NCBI GenBank assembly: GCA_027067015.1
Contig: JAMOMS010000188.1
Span: 1 to 9,506, forward strand
DNA from: Campylobacterales bacterium
GTDB taxonomy: Bacteria > Campylobacterota > Campylobacteria > Campylobacterales > Hydrogenimonadaceae
DNA length: 9,506 nt
Reading direction: 5' to 3'
The notes beneath the pieces were generated by a model. It was not told where the DNA came from. It made no database searches and saw only the letters and a program-made list of their open reading frames with translations. Of this stretch, positions 1 to 6,198 are shown piece after piece. Position numbers and translations under genes: made by a program. Numbering within the stretch: the stretch's first letter is position 1; each line of letters begins with the position of its first letter.

Positions 1-1
1 C

Positions 2-712
2 GGCAAGCCGGTATCGCAGGAGATTCTTTCCCGTCTGCCCATCACGCTGACACTCAATCTGCTCTCCATGACAGCCGTTTTTTTTCTGGCCCTGCGGCTT
101 GGTATTACGGCGGCGTTTGCCCATGAACAGACCAAAGACAGGGCCGTCAAGCAGATTTCGCTCATAAGTTTTGCCATGCCCTCGTTTTACCTGGCGCTCC
201 TGCTCATTCTCTTTTTTGCCCTGAAACTGGGGTGGTTTCCCATTAGCGGGCTTCAAAGCGTGGAGCCTAAAAGCGGGCTTTGGCGCTGGGTCGATTACGC
301 CTGGCACCTGGCATTGCCGCTTTTTGTCATGATCTTTGGGGGCATCGGCGGTTTGACCATGTATGTGCGATCCTTGACACTGGAGATTTTAAAGAGTGAC
401 TACATCTTCTTCGCCAGGGCTCGGGGCATAGATGAGGCGACCATTCGGCGCCGTTTTGTACGCCCCAACCTTCTGCCAAGCTTTATTACCATTCTGGGAC
501 TCTCTTTGCCCGGGATTATCGGCGGGAGTGTTATTATTGAGAGTATCTTTTCCATCAACGGCATGGGCCTTCTGTTTTACCAGTCGGCCCTGAGCCGGGA
601 CTACCCGGTGATCATGGGGATTTTGATTATTACCGCCTTTTTGACGTTGTTGGGTAACGTGCTGGCGGATTTGGCGTTACTTCGGCTCAACCCCTACGCG
701 AAGCGGCATTGA
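2..712 (+). CDS. ABC transporter permease, dipeptide/nickel (DppB/OppB/YejB-type), 5'-truncated by window edge
   Basis: Inner-membrane permease subunit of a peptide- or nickel-type ABC importer. The reading frame is open from base 2, so the first in-frame ATG at 68 is internal and the true start lies left of the window; 236 residues are visible of a family usually about 310-340 long. The visible part begins at the conserved segment before a transmembrane helix (GKPVSQEILSRLPITLTLN). Several hydrophobic helices follow, then the EAA-type cytoplasmic loop that contacts the ATPase (ARARGIDEATIRRRFVRPNL, with the conserved G and a downstream LP), and a final helix pair ending LLRLNPYAKRH. The family's usual C-terminal pattern (LAD-x-x-x-x-x-LNP) is present. 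The substrate cannot be told from one permease; partner genes would lie upstream, outside the window. It converges on nusA with a 59-bp gap. Confidence 0.9.
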   Translation, partial: GKPVSQEILSRLPITLTLNLLSMTAVFFLALRLGITAAFAHEQTKDRAVKQISLISFAMPSFYLALLLILFFALKLGWFPISGLQSVEPKSGLWRWVDYAWHLALPLFVMIFGGIGGLTMYVRSLTLEILKSDYIFFARARGIDEATIRRRFVRPNLLPSFITILGLSLPGIIGGSVIIESIFSINGMGLLFYQSALSRDYPVIMGILIITAFLTLLGNVLADLALLRLNPYAKRH

Positions 713-742
713 GAATTTTGTAAAAACCCGGGCAAAACCGAA

Positions 743-759
743 GCGCCCAATAGGGGCGC
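743..759 (-). terminator. Probable intrinsic terminator of nusA (hairpin)
   Basis: A perfect 6-bp inverted repeat, GCGCCC / GGGCGC, with a 5-nt loop lies in the 59-bp gap between two convergent genes. Read on the minus strand it comes 12 nt after the nusA stop and is followed by a T-rich stretch (TTCGGTTTT, later GGGTTTTT). That suits termination of nusA. On the plus strand no U-tract follows, so it would serve the permease operon only weakly. The stem is short, so this is a moderate call. Confidence 0.5.
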
Positions 760-771
760 AAACGCGTCGCC

Positions 772-1896
772 TTACTCCCCAAAGAGCGCTTTGAGGGCGT
801 CGGGGTTGGCGGGTTTGTCCTCCTCGAACCCTTCGACGGTGGCGCCGGCGACGGTGCCGGCCACTTCGGTCAGCTCAATCTGGTAGCCGGTGAGCATGGA
901 AGCGAGGCGAATGTTGATGCCGCTTCGGCCGATGGCCTTGGATTTTTGATCCGAAGGGAGGGTGACGTGGGCTACGTCATCTTCGATCTTGACACTGTTG
1001 ATAATGGCGGGACTAAGTGCTCTTGCCACGAAAATTTCGGGAATGGGAGAGTATTCGATGCAGTCAATACTCTCGCCGTGAAGCTCCTGGCTGACGGCGT
1101 TGATGCGCACCCCCTTCACCCCCACGGTGGCGCCGACGGGATCGACGTTGGGGCTAAGGGCCGTCAGGGCCACTTTGGCCCGCTCACCCGGAATACGGGC
1201 CGATTTTTCAATCAGCACCAGGCCGTCCTGGATCTCGGGGACCTCCTGTTTGAGCAGTTCTTCAAGGAATTTGGGCATGGTGCGGGAGATCTCCAGGTGG
1301 ATGCCGAATTTCTTGTCAATACCCACGTAACGCAAAATTCCTTTGATCGTCTCGCCCACCCTGAAGGATTCGCCCTTGATCCGGTTGCGCTTGGGCAGTA
1401 CCGCCCGCACTTCATCGATTTCAATGTAGGTGTTCTGCTCGCTGTCAACCCGAGTGACCGGGCCGCTGACGATGGTGCCGATCATGCTTTTGTATTTGTT
1501 GAACATCTGCTCTTCGACAAAGCGTTGGATATGAAATTCGATCTCATGATAAAGCGCCGCCGCGGCGCTTCGGCCGTACTCTTCCAGGTTGATCGGCTCG
1601 CCGGTCAGCTCGTCGCCCACTTCCGCGTCGGGGTCGATCTCTTTGGCCTCATCAAGGGTGATATATTTTTCGGGCTCCTCCTCCAGGCGGGGGTCGTCGT
1701 CGGATACGACGGTAATCTTTTGGCGCAGGATATAGGTTTTGCTCTTTTCGTCAATCTCCGCGTCGTAGTCGCACTCTTGGCAGATGACCCGGCGGGCGGT
1801 CTGAATGAGCGCCGTTTTGAAAGCCTCTTTGGCCGATTCGGGCGGCAGGCCCTTTTCATGGGCAATAGAGTCGATAATATCTACAATCTTTTCCAT
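772..1896 (-). CDS. nusA: Transcription termination/antitermination factor NusA
   Basis: NusA binds RNA polymerase and nascent RNA and modulates pausing, intrinsic termination and antitermination. The 374-aa product has the N-terminal polymerase-binding domain (about 1-130), an S1 domain (about 136-203, starting MIGTIVSGPVTRV), KH1 with the diagnostic DPVGATVGVKGVRI (252-265), and KH2 with AIGRSGINIRLAS (321-333). It then ends with a short tail (346-374). The two C-terminal acidic repeats of the 495-aa E. coli protein are absent, which is usual for many bacteria outside the gammaproteobacteria. A CxxC pair (Cys39, Cys42) sits in the N-terminal domain; its meaning is unknown. The start ATG has AAGGA upstream at about 10 nt spacing. 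The gene stands alone, without rimP or infB, and is divergent from the HP0268-like/miaB train. Confidence 0.97.
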   Translation of the reverse strand: MEKIVDIIDSIAHEKGLPPESAKEAFKTALIQTARRVICQECDYDAEIDEKSKTYILRQKITVVSDDDPRLEEEPEKYITLDEAKEIDPDAEVGDELTGEPINLEEYGRSAAAALYHEIEFHIQRFVEEQMFNKYKSMIGTIVSGPVTRVDSEQNTYIEIDEVRAVLPKRNRIKGESFRVGETIKGILRYVGIDKKFGIHLEISRTMPKFLEELLKQEVPEIQDGLVLIEKSARIPGERAKVALTALSPNVDPVGATVGVKGVRINAVSQELHGESIDCIEYSPIPEIFVARALSPAIINSVKIEDDVAHVTLPSDQKSKAIGRSGINIRLASMLTGYQIELTEVAGTVAGATVEGFEEDKPANPDALKALFGE

Positions 1897-1976
1897 TTCG
1901 TGACAGTTCCTTTTTTCTATTGTTTTTCGGGATTTCTTTGAGCGTTTGGAAGATTTCGCGGTCGTTTGAGGCGGTA

Positions 1977-1982
1977 ATTATA
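1977..1982 (-). promoter_or_regulatory. Predicted sigma-70 promoter of nusA (-10 box)
   Basis: The minus strand reads TATAAT here, a perfect -10 hexamer 80 bp upstream of the nusA ATG. It is preceded by an AT-rich run (1983-2015 on the plus strand) and has no recognisable TTGACA at 17 bp. This is the known style of Campylobacterota housekeeping promoters, which lean on the -10 box and periodic AT tracts. Transcription would begin near 1970 and give a leader of roughly 75 nt. I see no strong hairpin or riboswitch in that leader. Confidence 0.6.
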
Positions 1983-2028
1983 CTGAAAGCAATCTTTAAC
2001 ATTTATAAAAATTTTACCACTCTTTGGC

Positions 2029-2034
2029 TATAAT
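2029..2034 (+). promoter_or_regulatory. Predicted sigma-70 promoter of the HP0268-like/miaB/pilMNO-like train (-10 box)
   Basis: TATAAT preceded by TTTGGC, and before that by the AT-rich stretch 2001-2016 (ATTTATAAAAATTTTA), matches the Campylobacterota promoter pattern. Transcription would start near 2041, leaving about 32 nt before the ATG at 2073. No other convincing promoter was seen between here and 6761, so this one may drive all seven downstream genes. Confidence 0.65.
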
Positions 2035-2072
2035 CGGGCAACTATGATGCTCTTTGCAATGAGGAAACCGAT

Positions 2073-2318
2073 ATGGAACTGAAAGCCGCACGAACCGAAC
2101 TGAATGCCAAGCCCAAGACGATCACCCTGGAAAAGATCGAAAAAGCCCTGGAAAAAGAGGGGCAGAAGATCTTCTATTTCGACCGCGAAAACTCCCACAA
2201 AGACCTGATGGAGATGGTGGAGTATTTCGAGGGCAAGGGGCTGAGTGTCTACTTCCGCGAGATCCGCTACGGCCTGGACGAGAACGACTACCTGTATGAG
2301 GTGCACCTGCTGGTGTGA
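2073..2318 (+). CDS. HP0268-like small protein (putative nuclease, Campylobacterota-specific)
   Basis: An 81-residue acidic, soluble protein. The C-terminal half contains a strongly patterned block ([20 protein letters not shown], then [12 protein letters not shown], then YEVHLLV). I recognise this as the HP0268 family, found next to miaB in Helicobacter and Campylobacter. The H. pylori member was reported to have an Smr-like fold with DNA-nicking and purine-specific ribonuclease activity; that is family knowledge, not something visible here. The start is fixed by GAGGA at 2061-2065, 7 nt before the ATG. It is the first gene after the predicted promoter, and its stop is 1 nt before the miaB ATG, so the two are probably translationally coupled. 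A function in RNA metabolism alongside miaB is inference. Confidence 0.85.
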   Translation: MELKAARTELNAKPKTITLEKIEKALEKEGQKIFYFDRENSHKDLMEMVEYFEGKGLSVYFREIRYGLDENDYLYEVHLLV

Positions 2319-2319
2319 C

Positions 2320-3624
2320 ATGAGCCGCAAAACCTTCTACATCGAAACCCTCGGTTGCGCCATGAACGTGCGCGACAGCGAACACATGGTAGCCGAGTTG
2401 ACCCAAAAAGCCGGCTATGAGCCCGCCGATCACCTTGAAGAGGCCGATCTGATTCTCATTAACACCTGTAGCGTGCGCGAAAAGCCGGTCAATAAGCTTT
2501 TTAGCGAGATCGGCAGTTTCAACAAACGCAAGAAAGCCGGCGCCAAAATCGGTGTCTGCGGTTGCACCGCCAGCCATTTGGGGGAAGAGATCATCAAACG
2601 CGCCCCCTTTGTCGATTTTGTGCTGGGGGCCAGGAACGTCAGCAAGATTACCGACGTCATCCACCGCCCCAAGGCGGTGGAGGTGGATATTGACCACGAC
2701 GAGAGCCAATACGCCTTTGGCGAGTTTCGCGCCTCTCCTTACAAGGCTTATGTGAATATCTCCATCGGGTGTGATAAAAAGTGCACCTTCTGCATTGTTC
2801 CCCATACCCGGGGGGAGGAGATCTCCATCCCCGCCGAATTGATTGTGCGCGAAGCCCGCAAGGCGGCCGAGAGCGGCGCCAAAGAGATCTTTTTGCTGGG
2901 CCAAAACGTCAACAACTACGGCCGGCGTTTCAGCGGCGAGCACCCCAAGACCACCTTTACCGACCTGCTGAAGATGGTCAGCGACATCGAGGCGGTGGAG
3001 CGCATCCGCTTCACCTCACCTCACCCTCTGCATATGGATGACGCCTTTTTGGAGGAGTTTGCCCGTAATCCCAAAATCTGTAAATCGATGCATATGCCCC
3101 TGCAAAGCGGCTCCAGCAGGATTTTGAAAGCGATGAAGCGGGGCTATACCAAGGAGTGGTTTTTAAATCGCGCCCAGAAGCTACGCCAAATGGTGCCGGG
3201 CGTGACCATCAGCACCGATATCATCGTCGCCTTCCCCGGCGAGACGGAGGAGGATTTCGAGGAGACGATGGCGGTGCTGGAGGCGGTGCGATTTGAGCAG
3301 GTCTTTAGCTTCAAATACTCTCCCAGGCCGCTGACGCCCGCGCAAAACTATCCCGACCAGGTGCCCGACGAAATCGCCAGCGCGCGGCTAACTCGCCTCC
3401 AAAGCCGCCACAACGAGATGCTGGATGAGATGAAAAAGGAGCGGGTGGGGCAGGTGCACACGGTCTATTTTGAGGAACTGCGTCCGGGTAACACGGTGGC
3501 GGGCCGCAGTGACAACAACCTACTCATTACCGTACCCGGCAGTGAGGAACTGCTGGGCACTATGCGTCAAGTCCGCATTACCGAAGCGGGTCGCACCAGC
3601 CACCGCGGAGAGGTTATTGCGTAA
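2320..3624 (+). CDS. miaB: tRNA-2-methylthio-N6-dimethylallyladenosine synthase MiaB
   Basis: A radical-SAM methylthiotransferase that converts i6A37 to ms2i6A37 next to the anticodon of tRNAs reading UNN codons, using two [4Fe-4S] clusters. The 434-aa product has the N-terminal UPF0004 domain with cluster-binding Cys13 (TLGCAMN), Cys50 (INTCSVRE) and Cys82 (GVCGCTA). The radical-SAM CxxxCxxC follows at Cys151, Cys155 and Cys158 ([18 protein letters not shown]), and a C-terminal TRAM domain at about 370-434. The sequences NTCSVRE and PHTRGEE distinguish MiaB from RimO. The frame is open upstream to 2245, but the ATG at 2320 is chosen because family homology begins there and it lies 1 nt after the preceding stop. 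It has only a weak ribosome binding site, consistent with coupling. An extra Cys80 beside Cys82 is notable but not decisive. Confidence 0.97.
   Translation: MSRKTFYIETLGCAMNVRDSEHMVAELTQKAGYEPADHLEEADLILINTCSVREKPVNKLFSEIGSFNKRKKAGAKIGVCGCTASHLGEEIIKRAPFVDFVLGARNVSKITDVIHRPKAVEVDIDHDESQYAFGEFRASPYKAYVNISIGCDKKCTFCIVPHTRGEEISIPAELIVREARKAAESGAKEIFLLGQNVNNYGRRFSGEHPKTTFTDLLKMVSDIEAVERIRFTSPHPLHMDDAFLEEFARNPKICKSMHMPLQSGSSRILKAMKRGYTKEWFLNRAQKLRQMVPGVTISTDIIVAFPGETEEDFEETMAVLEAVRFEQVFSFKYSPRPLTPAQNYPDQVPDEIASARLTRLQSRHNEMLDEMKKERVGQVHTVYFEELRPGNTVAGRSDNNLLITVPGSEELLGTMRQVRITEAGRTSHRGEVIA
3607..3613 (+). promoter_or_regulatory. Ribosome binding site deciding the TTG start of the DUF374 gene
   Basis: GGAGAGG lies inside the last codons of miaB. 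Its GGAG core is 6 nt before TTG at 3617. There is no ATG or GTG in that frame in the expected region, so this site is the main reason for calling TTG 3617 over the later TTG at 3629. Confidence 0.6.
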
Positions 3625-4240
3625 ACGGTTGCTCCGCCGCCTGGCGGTCTGGCTGGTTCCGCCTCTTGGCTGGGGGCTGATGTGGTTTTTGTATCTGACC
3701 AACCGCAAAGTGTGGCGTTTTGAGGCGCCCGTGCCCAGCGGGCCTTTCGTGGTGCTCTTTTGGCACGGCGAACTGCTGATGGCCCCCTTTATTTTTAAAA
3801 AAGCCCGTCCCGATACCACCGTCAACGTCATGATCAGCGACCATTTTGACGGGGAGATCATTACCCGTATCATCGCGCCCTTCGGTCTTAAGACCGTGCG
3901 CGGCTCCAGCCGCAAAGGGGCCGCCAAGGCGCTTATTGGCGCCATTCGGAAGGTGCAAGAGGGCCAGAGCGTGGGGATTACGCCCGACGGCCCCAAAGGG
4001 CCGCGCCACAGCGTGGGTGACGGGGCCGTGACCATCGCCCAAAAAGCGCGAATTCCCGTGATTGTGCTTAATTGCCGCCCATCCCGCTATTGGCAATTGA
4101 AGAGCTGGGACAGGTTTGTCATTCCCAAGCCTTTCGGCCGTATTGAGTACCACATGAGCGCCCCGATGGATCTGACCGGGTTGGAGAAAGAAGAGGCGCG
4201 TGCGTTGATACGCGAAAGGATGTTGCGCCATGCGGTCTAA
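3617..4240 (+). CDS. DUF374 lysophospholipid/lipid A-type acyltransferase
   Basis: Predicted membrane-associated acyltransferase of the DUF374 family (LPLAT superfamily), probably acylating a lipid A or phospholipid precursor at the inner membrane; the substrate is unknown. With the TTG start at 3617 the product is 207 aa, typical for the family. It begins with a basic, hydrophobic anchor ([20 protein letters not shown]). Conserved blocks follow in order: FWHGE (48-52); SDHFDGE (74-80), resembling the acyltransferase His-x4-Asp/Glu signature; the [11 protein letters not shown] block (96-106); and TPDGPKGPR (122-130), the family hallmark. It overlaps miaB by 8 nt and the next gene by 11 nt, so it is embedded in the train. 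Position after miaB matches the order I recall in other Campylobacterota. Confidence 0.9.
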   Translation: MRKRLLRRLAVWLVPPLGWGLMWFLYLTNRKVWRFEAPVPSGPFVVLFWHGELLMAPFIFKKARPDTTVNVMISDHFDGEIITRIIAPFGLKTVRGSSRKGAAKALIGAIRKVQEGQSVGITPDGPKGPRHSVGDGAVTIAQKARIPVIVLNCRPSRYWQLKSWDRFVIPKPFGRIEYHMSAPMDLTGLEKEEARALIRERMLRHAV

Positions 4241-4697
4241 ACCCCTTTGGTTGACGCTCCCGCTGTTGATGTTGGCGGCGTTGGGCCTGTTTGCCTGGCT
4301 GAACCCTTCCTATCGAATGGCTTTTGAGGCCAAATGGTTTTATCTGACCGGCGATTACGAAAACGCTTACCGACTGGCTTTTGAGGCGTATGAGATGGAC
4401 CGGTACAACCGTATGGCGCTGACCGTGGTGCAACAGACCAAGGTGGCCCGCAAATACCTCTCATATGTGAAAGAGGGGGAGGCCTTTTTGCGTCGGATCG
4501 AAAAGATGGTTGACGGCGGGGCGCTTGGTCGGGCGGATCGGGCGCGGATTGCCATGATGTGCGAGGTGATGCTGGATCGCTATAAAACCCTTTCGGCCAC
4601 CCCGCTGACCGATAAGGCGCTGGTGGGTCGCGCCGCCAAAGTCAGAGAGGAGTTTGCGACCCTCTACCGCTCCTTAAGCAAAAATAGTTTAAGATAG
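4230..4697 (+). CDS. Membrane-anchored TPR-like small protein, function unknown
   Basis: A 155-aa protein that I cannot name. It has one N-terminal hydrophobic segment (about 6-24, PLWLTLPLLMLAALGLFAWL) preceded by Arg and Lys, suggesting an inner-membrane anchor with the rest in the periplasm, or an uncleaved signal. Residues 30-67 read as a TPR-like helical hairpin (WFYLTGDYENAYRLAFEAYE, then YNRMA). The remainder is charged and helical (LRRIEKMVDGG, RADRARIAMMCEVMLDRYKT). The ATG at 4230 is preceded by AAAGGA (4215-4220) and overlaps the end of the acyltransferase gene by 11 nt. It sits 26 bp before the PilM-like gene, so a scaffold or adaptor role for that complex is plausible. That is inferred from location only. 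Confidence 0.85.
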   Translation: MRSKPLWLTLPLLMLAALGLFAWLNPSYRMAFEAKWFYLTGDYENAYRLAFEAYEMDRYNRMALTVVQQTKVARKYLSYVKEGEAFLRRIEKMVDGGALGRADRARIAMMCEVMLDRYKTLSATPLTDKALVGRAAKVREEFATLYRSLSKNSLR

Positions 4698-4711
4698 ATC
4701 AACAAATCACG

Positions 4712-4718
4712 AAAAGGG
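4712..4718 (+). promoter_or_regulatory. Ribosome binding site deciding the GTG start of the PilM-like gene
   Basis: AAAAGGG lies 5 nt before GTG at 4724 in the 26-bp gap. There is no ATG nearby in frame, and the hydrophobic, conserved-looking N-terminus begins right after this GTG. Confidence 0.6.
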
Positions 4719-4723
4719 TTTGG

Positions 4724-5677
4724 GTGGGTAAGCTTTCTCGATACTTCTGGCCTAAGTGCCTACTGCTCTTCTATCTTCGTGACGAGACCATTGAGGCGGC
4801 TTTCGGCTACCTTGAAAAAGAGGGGGTCGACCTGGTAGAGAGGCGCCGTTTCGGCCCCGGCGAGAAGGGAGATTTTGAGGCGTGGTATAAGGAGTTGGAG
4901 GCGCTTTACCCCCGAACGTATGTCGGAACCTTGCTGGAGACCGTCAAGCAGGGGGCGTTTCCCGGGTGCGGCCCCAAAGCCCTTCAGACCTACGGTATTG
5001 AGAGCGCTTTGCACAATGTGGTATGTGTCGATGAGCAGTGGAGCGCCTATGTGTCGTCGGTGGAGATGAAGTGGTTTGAACAGCGCTTTAAAGAGGTGGC
5101 GTTTGATTATCTTTTTTCTCCCTTTGTTCTGCTTTATTCGGCGCTTCAACGCCAAAAGGAGTGGACACAGCGATGCTGTTGCGCCGTGTTACACCGCAAG
5201 GGGCTGGCGTTTGGGGCCATCTTTTTGCCTCAAAAAGGGCTCTGTTACGCCCAAATCCTTCCCCTTACGGTCGGCAGTGGGGTATTAGACGGCACACTCT
5301 CAACCGATGAGGCCGAAGAGGAGTTGGCCTTTGATCTGGATCTTTTGGATGAAGAGGATGTCGAACCCATTGAAGATGTGGATATGCTGGGAGAGTTCAA
5401 GGAGACGGAGGAAAAGGAAGAGGGAAACGAGAGCGGTCTGGAGATGCTGGAGTACAACCTCAACTTCTTTGACGCCGTGAAGGAGATGATTGAACGCTTC
5501 TACAAAGATGACCGCTATCCTCGCGCCTTCGTGGAACAGGTGGTGCTTTTTGATATGGAGCAAACAGGCGATGATTTTGTCCGGTATGTCGAAGACGAAC
5601 TCTTTATGGAAGGGGCGGTGGTACGTACCGATCCTTTACAGATCATGGCCGATCTGATCGCCGAAGAGGAGCGGTGA
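4724..5677 (+). CDS. PilM/GspL-like cytoplasmic protein (putative member of PilMNO-like complex)
   Basis: A 317-aa protein with no signal peptide or obvious membrane helix, acidic overall. I assign it as PilM-like mainly from position: it is the first of three genes in which the second and third look like PilN and PilO. Its length and mixed alpha/beta pattern (LLLFYLRDETIEAAFGYLEK near the N-terminus, FGAIFLPQKGLCYAQIL at 163-179) also agree with a degenerate actin-like fold. No clear ATP-binding motif is visible. Odd features are a Cys triplet (CCC, 151-153) and a highly acidic, low-complexity stretch at about 195-237 (EDVEPIEDVD, ETEEKEEGNE). The start is GTG with a good ribosome binding site. 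It overlaps the next gene by 1 nt (TGATG). Alternatively it is a lineage-specific cytoplasmic partner unrelated to PilM. Confidence 0.75.
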   Translation: MGKLSRYFWPKCLLLFYLRDETIEAAFGYLEKEGVDLVERRRFGPGEKGDFEAWYKELEALYPRTYVGTLLETVKQGAFPGCGPKALQTYGIESALHNVVCVDEQWSAYVSSVEMKWFEQRFKEVAFDYLFSPFVLLYSALQRQKEWTQRCCCAVLHRKGLAFGAIFLPQKGLCYAQILPLTVGSGVLDGTLSTDEAEEELAFDLDLLDEEDVEPIEDVDMLGEFKETEEKEEGNESGLEMLEYNLNFFDAVKEMIERFYKDDRYPRAFVEQVVLFDMEQTGDDFVRYVEDELFMEGAVVRTDPLQIMADLIAEEER

Positions 5678-6198
5678 TGCGATACAGTTTTATTCATCCC
5701 AAACCCAAACGCCTTTTAGATAAAGAGAGCCGTCTGCTTGGCATCTTTTTTGCCGTCACTTTGCTTATGATTGTGGGCTTTGCGCTCTTTTTGTGGATTA
5801 AAAAAGGGTTGATGGAAGATGAGGTGCGCCGTATGCAAGAGCAGGTGCGAGTCTTTCGGAAAGAGCGGGCCGATTATCGTGCGCAGATTGCGCGTATCGA
5901 AGCGTTGAGCCGAAAATATGAGTCTATTCAGACCGACAACACCCTTTTAAAAGAGAGTATCCGCAACCTATTTGACCTGGTGCCCGATCAGATTACCCTG
6001 ACCAAAGCGATGCTGGAGCGCAACGGCCTGGTGCTTTACGGCGTCACCCCGACCAGGGAGGTGTACAACTACCTTCTGCTCGCGCCGCTTAAATCGGTGT
6101 TTCAGCGCACTTCCACCACCTTCTACCCTCTCAAAAACGGCTGGTGGCGTTTTGTGTCGGTCAATGAGGGGAGCTTGGATAACGGAGCGGGTGAATGA
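5677..6198 (+). CDS. PilN-like inner-membrane protein
   Basis: A 173-aa bitopic protein. It has a short basic cytoplasmic N-terminus (SFIHPKPKRLLDKESR), one transmembrane helix at about 20-41 (LLGIFFAVTLLMIVGFALFL), a coiled coil at about 44-100 (EVRRMQEQVRVFRKERADYR), and a compact C-terminal domain. That domain begins LFDLVPDQITLTKAMLERNG and continues LVLYGVTPTREVYNYL. The layout and the 'P..I.L......L.L.G.......V..YL' pattern are those of PilN, whose N-terminus binds PilM and whose periplasmic domain pairs with PilO. I chose ATG 5677 over GTG 5674 because GAGGAG (5666-5671) is 5 nt before the ATG. It overlaps the PilM-like stop by 1 nt and the PilO-like start by 4 nt. Confidence 0.8.
   Translation: MRYSFIHPKPKRLLDKESRLLGIFFAVTLLMIVGFALFLWIKKGLMEDEVRRMQEQVRVFRKERADYRAQIARIEALSRKYESIQTDNTLLKESIRNLFDLVPDQITLTKAMLERNGLVLYGVTPTREVYNYLLLAPLKSVFQRTSTTFYPLKNGWWRFVSVNEGSLDNGAGE

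Noticed and set aside
721..740. CCCGGG palindrome near 727-732 as a regulatory site
   Set aside because: A six-base palindrome without a loop, flanking repeats or nearby promoter; it is expected by chance in GC-rich DNA.
946..1941. 331-aa open frame on the plus strand opposite nusA
   Set aside because: It is the antisense of an unmistakable nusA. The protein has no recognisable domain, and the length is explained by the high GC content and codon bias of nusA.
2044..2082. 12-codon open frame ([12 protein letters not shown]) in the leader of the HP0268-like gene, overlapping its start
   Set aside because: It has no ribosome binding site, shows no run of regulatory codons, and is not paired with any attenuator-like hairpin; it is likely chance.
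2245..2319. Upstream extension of miaB to an earlier ATG
   Set aside because: The added 25 residues overlap the HP0268-like gene in another frame and show no MiaB homology; family similarity begins at the ATG at 2320.
2122..2943. 273-aa open frame on the minus strand opposite the HP0268-like gene and miaB
   Set aside because: It lies entirely opposite two well-supported genes and has no family motifs, ribosome binding site or plausible promoter.
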